DNA of 15,162 nt, taken from the NCBI GenBank assembly GCA_019423835.1, contig JAHZAR010000022.1:7104-22265 (forward strand), in the 5' to 3' direction. Below are positions 1 to 6,886 of the stretch, piece after piece. The notes under the pieces were generated by a model that was not told the DNA's origin, ran no database searches, and saw only the letters and a program-made list of their open reading frames with translations. How positions within the stretch are numbered: the first letter of the stretch is position 1; each line of letters begins with the position of its first letter. The translations under genes and the position numbers were made by a program. The stretch comes from Clostridiales bacterium. GTDB taxonomy: Bacteria > Bacillota > Clostridia > Lachnospirales > Lachnospiraceae.

Positions 1-10
1 GAAGGGTTCC

Positions 11-33
11 GGAAGGAGCGAGTCGCTCTTTTT
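11..33 (+). terminator. Intrinsic terminator of an upstream gene
   Basis: GAGCG (16-20) pairs with CGCTC (24-28) across a 3-nt AGT loop. Further A-T and G-T pairs extend the stem on the 5' side into 11-15, and a TTTTT tract (29-33) follows. This is the classic rho-independent layout. The gene it would serve lies outside the window. If it works, transcription of the retron must start after it, or by read-through, yet I see no clear promoter between 34 and 64. Confidence 0.65.
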
Positions 34-40
34 GTCAGAA

Positions 41-69
41 GGGAGGGGCAGGCAGCGCTGCCGCCTCCC
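41..69 (+). repeat. GC-rich inverted repeat upstream of the retron RNA
   Basis: GGGAGG (41-46) pairs with CCTCCC (64-69). Inside it GGCAG (47-51) pairs with CTGCC (58-62), giving an 11-bp stem with one bulged G (63) and a 6-nt loop. No T tract follows, so it is not a typical intrinsic terminator. CCTCCC (64-69) can instead pair with GGGAGG at 233-238 (the RT ribosome binding site) or at 249-254 (start of the RT gene). The element could therefore switch between a local hairpin and a long-range helix closing the retron RNA. That alternative is inferred from complementarity only. Confidence 0.55.
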
Positions 70-238
70 AAATCATCTGCACCGTACAGGGTGCGCCCAT
101 GCGGTGCATGAACGCTGGTATCCCCTGCGGGGATATTCAGTACGGCTCCGAAGATTCGGTATTGCTGTGAAAGTGCCGTACGCCTGAATGCCACGAGACC
201 GCCTGGGCTGCAGGCTGTGAATGTACAGAAGAGGGAGG
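64..238 (+). ncRNA. Putative retron msr-msd RNA
   Basis: This gene-free stretch directly precedes a retron-type RT and is packed with hairpins, as expected of msr-msd. In order: GCACC/GGTGC (79-83/90-94); CATGC/GCATG with a 3-nt loop (98-102/106-110); TATCCCC/GGGGATA with a 3-nt loop (119-125/129-135); and a long stem, ATTCAG plus TACGGC (135-146) with GCCGTA plus CTGAAT (175-189), carrying a 3-nt bulge. The long stem contains CCGA/TCGG (148-151/156-159). A last hairpin is GCCTG/CAGGC (201-205/211-215). Short stems with 3-nt loops followed by one long hairpin fit msr then msd. The outer a1/a2 helix is uncertain: CCTCCC (64-69) with GGGAGG (233-238) is one option, GTACA (84-88) with TGTAC (222-226) another. 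The branching G cannot be placed from sequence. Boundaries are approximate. Confidence 0.6.
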
Positions 239-246
239 AATTTGAG

Positions 247-1257
247 ATGGGAGGGACAGAGCTCTGGAATCACTGCAGCAGCAGGCAGTGTGTGAAGATG
301 ATTCTCTCGATGAGGCTTCTGGGCTACGCCGCTCTCACAGAGGAGGAGCAGCTCTCTGTCCTCTATGAGCTGAGCAATCACGCATCCCGCCATTACAGGG
401 AGGCTGTGATCCCGAAACGGACGGGAGGCGTCCGGCATCTGATGGTTCCTGACAGCACTCTGAAGGCAGTACAGCGGCGGATTCTGAAGTATGTCCTGTC
501 CGGCCTTGAACCGTCAGGACAGGCATACGCCTACCGGAAGGGAGTGGGAATCAGGGAAAATGCGGCTGTCCACACAGGGCAGGAGAAGGTTCTCAAGCTG
601 GATATTCATGACTTTTTCGGAAGTATCACCAGCTCCAGTGTCTATGGGCTGGCATTTCCCGGAACCGTGTTTCCTCCACAGGTGAGAGGTCTTCTGACAT
701 CCCTGTGCTGTCTGAGGGGAAGGCTTCCCCAGGGCTCTCCCGCTTCTCCGGCCATTTCCAATCTGGTGATGCGGCCCTTTGATGAGCATATGGAGATCTG
801 GTGCCGCAAGCGGAATATCAGATACAGCCGCTACTGTGATGACATGACCTTTTCCGGCAGTTTTGATGCAGGCGAAGTCATACGAAAGGTTTCCGGCTTT
901 CTGTCAGAGAGGGGTATGAGGCTGAACTGGAGAAAGACGGGAGTTTACGGAAGAAACTGCCGTCAGGAGGTGACGGGACTCACGGTCAATGAGAAGGTGC
1001 AGCTTCCCAGAGAATTGAGAAGACAGCTCCGCATGGAATGCTATTACTGCCGCAGATTCGGGACAGAGAGCCATATGGAGCATCTGGGCCTGACAGGGAG
1101 TGAGAGTGAGGAGCATTTCTTGATGAGGCTTTTAGGAAGGCTGGAATATGCCCTGAGCGTCAGCCCCGGTGCGAAGGAGTTTGAACGGGAGCGGGAGTAT
1201 TTCCGCGGCCAGCTGAAAGCCATCAGAGAGAAGGACGCAGAAAAACAGAAGGGATGA
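247..1257 (+). CDS. Retron-type reverse transcriptase
   Basis: This RNA-directed DNA polymerase of 336 aa would copy the msd part of the adjacent RNA into msDNA. RT landmarks are in order: the retron-specific NAAVH at residues 105-109 (NAXXH), motif A with LDIHDFF at 118-124, LPQGSPASP at 160-168, the catalytic YCDD at 196-199, and VTG at 242-244, the retron signature after the palm. Length is usual for a stand-alone retron RT, with no fused effector and no intron-type maturase or endonuclease domain. I chose ATG 247 because GGGAGG (233-238) lies 8 nt upstream. A GTG at 217 is in frame but lacks a site and would run into the RNA. A cupin gene follows after 33 nt, probably in the same transcript. 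Retrons are established anti-phage systems. I could not match this one to a known type. Confidence 0.9.
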   Translation: MGGTELWNHCSSRQCVKMILSMRLLGYAALTEEEQLSVLYELSNHASRHYREAVIPKRTGGVRHLMVPDSTLKAVQRRILKYVLSGLEPSGQAYAYRKGVGIRENAAVHTGQEKVLKLDIHDFFGSITSSSVYGLAFPGTVFPPQVRGLLTSLCCLRGRLPQGSPASPAISNLVMRPFDEHMEIWCRKRNIRYSRYCDDMTFSGSFDAGEVIRKVSGFLSERGMRLNWRKTGVYGRNCRQEVTGLTVNEKVQLPRELRRQLRMECYYCRRFGTESHMEHLGLTGSESEEHFLMRLLGRLEYALSVSPGAKEFEREREYFRGQLKAIREKDAEKQKG

Positions 1258-1290
1258 GAAGTTCACCCTTTCAGTAAGGAGGACAGGATC

Positions 1291-1617
1291 ATGGAGATTG
1301 AGAGAAGAGAGAACGCCAATGGGGGAAAAGGGACGATTTTTGTCAAACGCATCCTGAACGAACAGGAGTTAAATGGAAAGTGCAAGATGTTTGCCGAGGT
1401 GACAATCCCGGCAGGATGTTCCCTGGGCTACCATGTTCACAGCGGGGAGAGCGAAACCTACTATATTGTAAAGGGGCAGGGCGAGTATAACGACAATGGA
1501 ACCACAAGGACTGTAAATCCCGGAGACCGTACCTTTACTCCTGACGGCTGCGGGCACGGGATTGCAAATAACACGGAGGAGGAGCTGGTGTTTATGGCTC
1601 TGATTATTCCGGACTAA
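1291..1617 (+). CDS. Small single-domain cupin protein
   Basis: This 108-aa protein is one complete cupin barrel. Motif 1 fits G(X)5HXH(X)4E(X)6G with His48, His50, Glu55 and Gly62. Motif 2 fits G(X)5PXG(X)2H(X)3N with Gly78, Pro84, Gly86, His89 and Asn93. All four usual metal ligands (His48, His50, Glu55, His89) are present, so it should bind a divalent metal. Fold and metal site are well supported. Substrate is not: stand-alone cupins include isomerases, dioxygenases, sugar-binding and sensor proteins. A strong TAAGGAGGA site precedes ATG 1291. The gene starts 33 nt after the RT stop with no terminator between, so the two are probably co-transcribed. It may be an unrelated neighbour or an undescribed retron partner. 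No signal peptide or membrane segment is visible. Confidence 0.85.
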   Translation: MEIERRENANGGKGTIFVKRILNEQELNGKCKMFAEVTIPAGCSLGYHVHSGESETYYIVKGQGEYNDNGTTRTVNPGDRTFTPDGCGHGIANNTEEELVFMALIIPD

Positions 1618-1647
1618 GATAAAATTTTACACAGAGCAGGAAAGCCA

Positions 1648-1701
1648 GCCTGACATCCTGGAGAAAGATCCGCAGGAATGCGGCGGTTCCAGATGTCAGG
1701 C
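1648..1701 (+). promoter_or_regulatory. Long bulged hairpin before the membrane protein-sbcDC operon
   Basis: GCCTGACAT (1648-1656) pairs perfectly with ATGTCAGGC (1693-1701). After one bulged C, CTGG (1658-1661) pairs with CCAG (1689-1692). Inside, CCGCA (1670-1674) and TGCGG (1679-1683) form a second stem capped by GGAA, a GNRA-type tetraloop. It sits between the cupin stop and the next start. Only CCTTTGTG follows, with no proper T tract, so it could be a weak terminator, an attenuator, a processing site or a protein-binding RNA element. Confidence 0.5.
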
Positions 1702-1715
1702 CTTTGTGATCAGGT

Positions 1716-2186
1716 ATGAAAAAACGGCAGAGACGAAAGGTTTTCCGGCAGAAACGGAGAAAGGAACAGAGAGTGAAACGACACAGATTCAGATTTACCA
1801 TATACAGCGGAGTTCTGGTCCTCATCCTGCTTTTTCTGGCTTTTCAGGGGAAGAGGCCGGACAGGCAGCTCATGTTTGACGGGAATTCCAGAACAGACAT
1901 TTATATCCACACAGAGACCGGTGAGGAGCCAGAGATTGATCCGGCTGACTTTTTCCCGGACGTGGAAGGACTTTCCCTGGAGCTGTTTGAATACGATCTG
2001 AGCGGATGCAGTCTGGATCAGCCGGGGGAATATACGGTTCCGGTTTATTATGACGGAAAAAAGACAAATGCAGTTCTTTGCATCAGCGTTGAGGCCGGAG
2101 GCACAGACGGCCAAGAGACTGCGGGAGGGCTGCCGGGAAATTCTGTTTATGAGGGCAGCGGGCAGGAAAGGGAGGTGACACCGTGA
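1716..2186 (+). CDS. Small single-pass membrane protein with Ig-like outer domain
   Basis: I do not recognise the family. From ATG 1716 it is 156 aa: a very basic N-terminus (residues 2-26, mostly K and R), one hydrophobic segment (about 29-43), then an acidic soluble region of about 110 residues. The positive charge before the membrane segment predicts N-inside topology with the C-terminus outside. Residues 94-126 (core DQPGEYTVPVYYDG) resemble a bacterial Ig-like beta-sandwich strand pair of the DUF5011 kind. The tail (127-156) is Gly/Glu-rich and probably disordered. The start is uncertain: ATG 1716 has a poor ribosome binding site, whereas GTG 1773 has AAAGGA at a good distance and keeps the membrane segment. 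Its end overlaps the sbcD start by 4 nt (GTGA), which implies translational coupling. Why a membrane protein is tied to a nuclease operon is unclear. Confidence 0.7.
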   Translation: MKKRQRRKVFRQKRRKEQRVKRHRFRFTIYSGVLVLILLFLAFQGKRPDRQLMFDGNSRTDIYIHTETGEEPEIDPADFFPDVEGLSLELFEYDLSGCSLDQPGEYTVPVYYDGKKTNAVLCISVEAGGTDGQETAGGLPGNSVYEGSGQEREVTP

Positions 2187-3370
2187 GATTGTTTCATCTT
2201 TCCGATCTCCATATCGGAAAACAGCTGAACGGGTGGAGTCTCAGGGAGAACCAGGAGGCTGTGCTGGGACAGATTGTGGGATATGCAGAGGAATACCGGC
2301 CGGATGCGGTTCTGATCTGCGGGGATGTCTATGACAAGTCAGTTCCTTCCGGGGAGGCATGTTCCATATTTGGAGGATTTCTGGAACGAATTGCAGGGAC
2401 TGGGATTCCGGTGCTTGTGATTGCCGGAAATCATGACAGTCCGGAGCGCCTGAGCTTTGCAGGGCAGATTCTCGAGAAGGAACACATTTTTATCAGTACG
2501 TTTCTGCCCTCAGAGAAGGGGGAACGTCTGAAGCGGGTGACGCTGTCTGACAGGTGGGGGGAGGTGGATTTCTACCTTTTCCCCTTTATGAGGCCGGGGT
2601 ATGTGCGCCGTCTTCTGGAGGAGGAGAGCGGTGGGCAGGAGGAACTGACGGATCGGAGTCTTACCTATGACCAGGCGTTCCGGCTGATGATTGAGCGGGA
2701 GGCGATAGACTGCGCCAGGAGAAATGTGATTCTCTGTCACCAGTTTTTTGTGAGCTCCTCTGGACAGCCGGAAACCTGTGAGTCAGAAACTGCTGTGCTC
2801 ATGGCGGGAGGACTGGATCAGATTGATATTTCAGCTCTTGACTGCTTTGATTATGCCGCTCTGGGACACCTGCACGGCTCCCAGCGGGTGGGGAGAGAGT
2901 CCGCCCGTTACTGCGGAACGCCTTACAAGTACTCTGTCAGTGAGGAGCGTCACAGGAAAGCCGTGGTTATGGTGGAGCTCGGAAAAAAAGGCGAGGAGCC
3001 CGTCCTCTCGTTCCTGCCGTTAACCGGAGTTCAGGACGTGCGAAAAGAGAGAGGAACCCTGGAACAGGTTCTGAACAGGGCTTCTGAGCCGTCCTGCCAT
3101 GATTTTGTCAGCATTGTCCTGACGGATGAGAGGGAACCGGCCAACTTCCGAGAACAGCTGAGAGAGAGATACGATCATATTCTGGAGATACGGATTGACA
3201 ATGAGAGGACGAGAAGGAGGCTTGAGGATGAAAAAGAGCCGATACCTGTGCTGAAGCCCATGGAGGCGTTCCGCCAGTTTTTTTCCATGATTCAGAACAG
3301 TGATCTGACGGAGGAGGAGGAGAGGCTTATGGCCCAGGTGATTGAGGAAGCAAAGGAGGAGGAAGAGTGA
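2183..3370 (+). CDS. sbcD: SbcD, Mre11-family exonuclease subunit
   Basis: SbcD is the nuclease subunit of SbcCD, a cytoplasmic Mn2+-dependent complex that cuts DNA hairpins and protein-blocked double-strand ends. The 395-aa protein has the calcineurin-type phosphoesterase motifs: DLH at residues 8-10, GDVYD at 47-51, GNHD at 82-85, His186 in ILCHQF, and GHLHG at 228-232. These supply the two-metal site. The C-terminal third contains the capping and SbcC-interaction region, ending in a Glu-rich tail. Length is normal. The start is GTG 2183, overlapping the preceding stop as GTGA, with AAAGGGAGG about 8 nt upstream. Its stop overlaps the sbcC start in the same way, so the two are almost certainly made in fixed ratio. 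Confidence 0.95.
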   Translation: MRLFHLSDLHIGKQLNGWSLRENQEAVLGQIVGYAEEYRPDAVLICGDVYDKSVPSGEACSIFGGFLERIAGTGIPVLVIAGNHDSPERLSFAGQILEKEHIFISTFLPSEKGERLKRVTLSDRWGEVDFYLFPFMRPGYVRRLLEEESGGQEELTDRSLTYDQAFRLMIEREAIDCARRNVILCHQFFVSSSGQPETCESETAVLMAGGLDQIDISALDCFDYAALGHLHGSQRVGRESARYCGTPYKYSVSEERHRKAVVMVELGKKGEEPVLSFLPLTGVQDVRKERGTLEQVLNRASEPSCHDFVSIVLTDEREPANFREQLRERYDHILEIRIDNERTRRRLEDEKEPIPVLKPMEAFRQFFSMIQNSDLTEEEERLMAQVIEEAKEEEE

Positions 3371-6300
3371 AGCCGCTGAGACTTGTCATGTCTGCCTTTG
3401 GCTCTTATCTGAAGCAGACGGAAATCGATTTTGAGGCGCTGGGAGACGGAATTTTTCTGATTACAGGCGATACGGGAGCCGGAAAAACCACCATCTTTGA
3501 CGCCATAGCCTTTGCCCTTTACGGAGAAACCAGCGGCCAGAGACGGGACGGCTCCATGATGCGAAGCCAGTCGGCCTCTCCCAAACAGGAAACAAGGGTG
3601 GAGCTGGTGTTTTCCGACAGGGGAGAGGTTTACCGGATTGTGAGAAGCCCCTCCTATCAGCGTCCAAGTCTGAGAAAGAAGAAGGACGGAGAGCAGGCGA
3701 TGACGACGCAGCCGGCCAGAGTATCGCTGTTTCTTCCGGACGGCTCTGAATTTCCGGGAAAAATCTCAGATGTCAATGAAAAAATACGGGAGATTGTAGG
3801 AGTTGACAGAGGACAGTTTTCCCAGACCGCCATGATTGCCCAGGGAGAGTACATGAAACTCCTCACAGCAGGCTCCAGAGAGAGAAAGGAGATCTTTTCC
3901 AGGATCTTTGACACGGGAGTCTACGAGCGGATTCAGCGCAGGCTCAGGGAGCGAAACAGTGAGCTTGCAAAAAAGCTGGAGGACAATGGAAAGTTCTGCC
4001 TGCGGGAAGCTGATCGCATTCGTGTGCCGGAGGAGAGCGGACTTGCCCTCAGGTGGGAGCAGGCTGTTTCCCGCCTGGAGAGCTGTCCGGAAGAGATCCT
4101 GGCTGTTTCCGGGGAGGCGTGCAGGTTCAGCAGGCAGGCGGCTGAGAGGGAACAGAAGGAGGATGAGAGACTGGTAGAGGAGCTGCACAGGCTGGGCAGA
4201 AGGATCGAGAGGGCCAGACGCGTGTCTGAGCTTGAAAAGCAGGAGAAAGCGGCAGAGGAACACCTGCGCCAGCTTCAGAGCTCCCGGGAGGTGTTTGAGG
4301 AGAAAAAGAGAAGGCTCAGACTGGGCAGGCAGGCGGCGCCGGTCCGGCAGAAAGAGGAGGAGGCCGGGAAAAAGGAGAAAGAGTGGAGAGAGGCAGAAGA
4401 GAAGCTCAGAAAGACGAGGGAAAGCCTCTCCAGGCTCACGGAAGATTTTTTGCTGGCAGAGCGCAAAAAAGAGGCGGCTGAGAACCGGTACCGCGCTGAG
4501 CAGCCAGGACTTGTGGAGCAGGAACAGGAGCTCAAACGCTCTCTTCCCCTCTACCGTGAACGGGAACTGTGCATAGCCTCTATCCGTGCAGAGGAAGACT
4601 GCAGGGAGAGGACGAAGGGGGCGGCGGCTGCCGCCGGGCAGGCGCAGGAGGAATGCCTGAAACGTCTGGATGCCCTGAAGGCAGAGAGAGAGGAAAAGAG
4701 GGACAGCGGCCTGAACCGGGAGCGGTGCAGAGCTGAGGCAGAGCAGCTGAGAAAGAGGATGGATGAAATTGCGCAGCTCGGAAGAAAGTTAAAGGAGCTG
4801 GAGGCGAGGGAGGAGCGCTTAAAAGAGGAACAGGATATTCTGGGCAGGGAGAGCAGGGAGTATGAGCAGGCTGCCGCTGCCTATGACAGGCTGTACCGGA
4901 TATTTGTACTGTCTCAGGCGGGACTTCTGGCAGAGGAACTGAAGGAGGGAAAAGCCTGCCCGGTCTGCGGTTCCCTGAGCCATCCCTGTCCCGCCCGGCT
5001 CCAGGAGGAGCGCGTGACGGCAGAACAGCTGGACCGTGCAAAGGAAAAGAGGGAGACAGCCGACAGGGCTGCGAGAGAGCGATCGGCCTCTGTGCGGGCA
5101 CTGAAAGCTGAGACGGGGGTAGTAGAAAGCCAGTGCGAAGCCATGTATGAGGCACTCAGGAAACCAGGGGCGGTTCAGGAGAGGAAACGTGTGCTCTTTG
5201 ACAGGAAGAAAGCTTTTCAGGAAATGAGAGAACTGTATTTTGAGGTAGAGGAAAGGCAGAAGCAGAAGGAACGCGAAGAAAAAGCGTGGGAGAAGGCTGA
5301 GATCCGCCTGTCAGAGGTCGACGCCCTGATAGAGACGGAGGAGAAAAAGAGAGAGGAACTGGAAAGAAAAAGGAAGGAACTCTCTGAGGAGCTGGCAGGG
5401 GCAGAATCCAGGCTGAGCAGCCTGAAGGCGAGAAAAGAGGAGCAGAAAAAGCAGCTTCTCTTTGAAACAGGTGAGCAGGCAGAGGAGAGGCTGTCGGAGA
5501 TCCGGGAGGCTGCCGGAAAGCTTCTGGATGAAAAGGAAAGGGCGGAAAAAAGGATGGAGGAGCTTGGAAGGCAGACTGGTCTTCTGAAAGGACGGCTTGC
5601 CTCTGAGGAGGAAAAAGAGAGAACGCTGCTGAGGCAGAAGGAGGAGCTTTATGAGGAGTGGCAGGAGCTCCTTCAGAAAATGGAGTTTTCGGGGCAGGAG
5701 GAATACAGGAGAGCGATTCTCAGGGAAGGAGAACAGGAACTCCTGGAGGCGGATATCTCGCAGTATGAGCAGAGCCTTACCGCCGCCTCCTCCGCCCTTC
5801 TCCAGTGCCAAAAAAGCCTGGAAGGGCTGGAAGGGGAGGAGCTTTCTCCTCTCCTTGAGAGAGAGGAGGCCATGAAGCAGGAGAGGAGGCTTGCCTCCTC
5901 CCGCCTCTCCCAGTCAGCTTCCAGGCTGGCGGAAAATGAGGGAGCCTGCCGGGAGCTCGAACGGCTCCTGGGAAAGAGGAAGAGGCTCCTTGAGGAATAC
6001 GGGCCGGTCAACCGGCTCTGCCTGGCTGCCGACGGAAAGGTGAGCGGCACGGCGCGGATGGATTTTCAGACCTATGTGCAGCGGCAGTACTTTTCTCAGA
6101 TGATCCGTGCGGCAAACCACAGGCTCAGCCGGATGACGCAGGGGCGGTTTCTCCTCCGGTGCCGGGAGTTTGAAGATCTGAGTCTGCGCGGTGAGGCTGG
6201 CCTGGATCTGGATGTATACAGTGTGGACACAGACAGTGTCCGGGATGTGAAAACCCTATCCGGAGGCGAGGCCTTTCTGGCGGCTCTTTCCATGGCCCTT

Positions 6301-6552
6301 GGCATGGCGGATGTGATTCAGAATACGGCGGGGAGTGTGGAGATGGATGCACTGTTTATCGACGAGGGATTCGGCTCTCTGGATGATGAGGCCAGAGCCA
6401 GGGCGATCTCCGTTCTCAAGGAGCTGTCAGGCGGAAAGCGAATGATCGGCATTATCTCCCATGTGGCAGAGCTGAGAGAGCAGATGGGGAAGAAAATTGT
6501 GGTGAAAAAGGGGGAGGAGGGAAGCTTCATCCGGCTGGAGACGGAAGAGTAG
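3367..6552 (+). CDS. sbcC: SbcC, Rad50-family ATPase subunit
   Basis: SbcC is the SMC-like ATPase that binds DNA and controls SbcD. The 1061-aa protein has an N-terminal half ATPase with Walker A GDTGAGKTT (residues 34-42) and a Q-loop region near MIAQGEYMKLL. Long coiled coils rich in Glu, Lys, Arg and Leu (about 180-500 and 550-900) flank a zinc-hook CPVC at 531-534, where two SbcC molecules join through Zn2+. The C-terminal half ATPase has signature LSGGE (964-968), Walker B LFIDE (996-1000) and D-loop GFGSLD (1001-1006). All key residues are intact and length is typical. The GTG start at 3367 overlaps the sbcD stop by 4 nt. The coiled-coil coding DNA is strongly purine-biased on this strand, which gives many spurious antisense open frames. 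Confidence 0.96.
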   Translation: MKPLRLVMSAFGSYLKQTEIDFEALGDGIFLITGDTGAGKTTIFDAIAFALYGETSGQRRDGSMMRSQSASPKQETRVELVFSDRGEVYRIVRSPSYQRPSLRKKKDGEQAMTTQPARVSLFLPDGSEFPGKISDVNEKIREIVGVDRGQFSQTAMIAQGEYMKLLTAGSRERKEIFSRIFDTGVYERIQRRLRERNSELAKKLEDNGKFCLREADRIRVPEESGLALRWEQAVSRLESCPEEILAVSGEACRFSRQAAEREQKEDERLVEELHRLGRRIERARRVSELEKQEKAAEEHLRQLQSSREVFEEKKRRLRLGRQAAPVRQKEEEAGKKEKEWREAEEKLRKTRESLSRLTEDFLLAERKKEAAENRYRAEQPGLVEQEQELKRSLPLYRERELCIASIRAEEDCRERTKGAAAAAGQAQEECLKRLDALKAEREEKRDSGLNRERCRAEAEQLRKRMDEIAQLGRKLKELEAREERLKEEQDILGRESREYEQAAAAYDRLYRIFVLSQAGLLAEELKEGKACPVCGSLSHPCPARLQEERVTAEQLDRAKEKRETADRAARERSASVRALKAETGVVESQCEAMYEALRKPGAVQERKRVLFDRKKAFQEMRELYFEVEERQKQKEREEKAWEKAEIRLSEVDALIETEEKKREELERKRKELSEELAGAESRLSSLKARKEEQKKQLLFETGEQAEERLSEIREAAGKLLDEKERAEKRMEELGRQTGLLKGRLASEEEKERTLLRQKEELYEEWQELLQKMEFSGQEEYRRAILREGEQELLEADISQYEQSLTAASSALLQCQKSLEGLEGEELSPLLEREEAMKQERRLASSRLSQSASRLAENEGACRELERLLGKRKRLLEEYGPVNRLCLAADGKVSGTARMDFQTYVQRQYFSQMIRAANHRLSRMTQGRFLLRCREFEDLSLRGEAGLDLDVYSVDTDSVRDVKTLSGGEAFLAALSMALGMADVIQNTAGSVEMDALFIDEGFGSLDDEARARAISVLKELSGGKRMIGIISHVAELREQMGKKIVVKKGEEGSFIRLETEE

Positions 6553-6593
6553 GAGGGATAAAAGCGCAGGGGAGCGTCTGTCCGCCGTGCTGA

Positions 6594-6706
6594 AAGCTCG
6601 AAACACCACGGATTTTCCGAGCTTAGGGGCTTCGCCCCATGAAGGGGAAGGCAGAGAAAGCATTCAGCGAGCAGGCTCCCCTCCTGTTTTCTCTGCCTTT
6701 CCCTTC
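6594..6706 (+). repeat. Three-hairpin element after sbcC
   Basis: The 334-nt gap between sbcC and rnfC starts with three consecutive inverted repeats: AAGCTCG/CGAGCTT (6594-6600/6618-6624), GGGGC/GCCCC with a 3-nt loop (6626-6630/6634-6638), and a 20-nt arm pair (6641-6660/6687-6706) that is nearly perfect with a 26-nt loop. The last stem is strong enough to stop RNA polymerase or protect the sbcC mRNA end, but no T tract follows, so it is not a standard intrinsic terminator. It could also be a dispersed palindromic repeat. After 6706 the DNA turns AT-rich and holds the rnf promoter. I see no gene in the gap. Confidence 0.6.
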
Positions 6707-6766
6707 GCACGGTTCATGTGTATTAAAATTTATACACTGATTAGCTCGATCCCTTTAATTTACCAA

Positions 6767-6795
6767 TTGTTAATTTTTTTTCACTATGATATACT
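6767..6795 (+). promoter_or_regulatory. Sigma-A type promoter of the rnf operon
   Basis: TTGTTA (6767-6772) and TATACT (6790-6795) are separated by exactly 17 nt. TG at 6787-6788 gives an extended -10 (TGnTATACT). An eight-T run fills part of the spacer and the surroundings are AT-rich. Transcription would start near 6802, leaving a leader of about 85 nt before rnfC, in which I see no recognisable riboswitch. Confidence 0.75.
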
Positions 6796-6886
6796 TATTA
6801 AGATAGATCCTGCTGTGAAAATATGACAAAAAAATACATGTTTTCTGCGGCAAAGGAAAATAAACTAGAGAAAGAGGGTTTATTAG

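Noticed and set aside
217..246. GTG 217 as the start of the reverse transcriptase
   Set aside because: It has no ribosome binding site and lies within the structured RNA. ATG 247 has GGGAGG at good spacing.
64..1257. Diversity-generating retroelement or group II intron
   Set aside because: No template/variable repeat pair is visible, the RT has the QGSPxSP form and NAXXH/VTG retron motifs, and there is no maturase or endonuclease domain or intron domain V-like end.
4580..5155. 191-codon open frame on the - strand inside sbcC
   Set aside because: It is Pro/Ser-rich, has no family likeness, and is a product of the purine bias of the coiled-coil coding strand.
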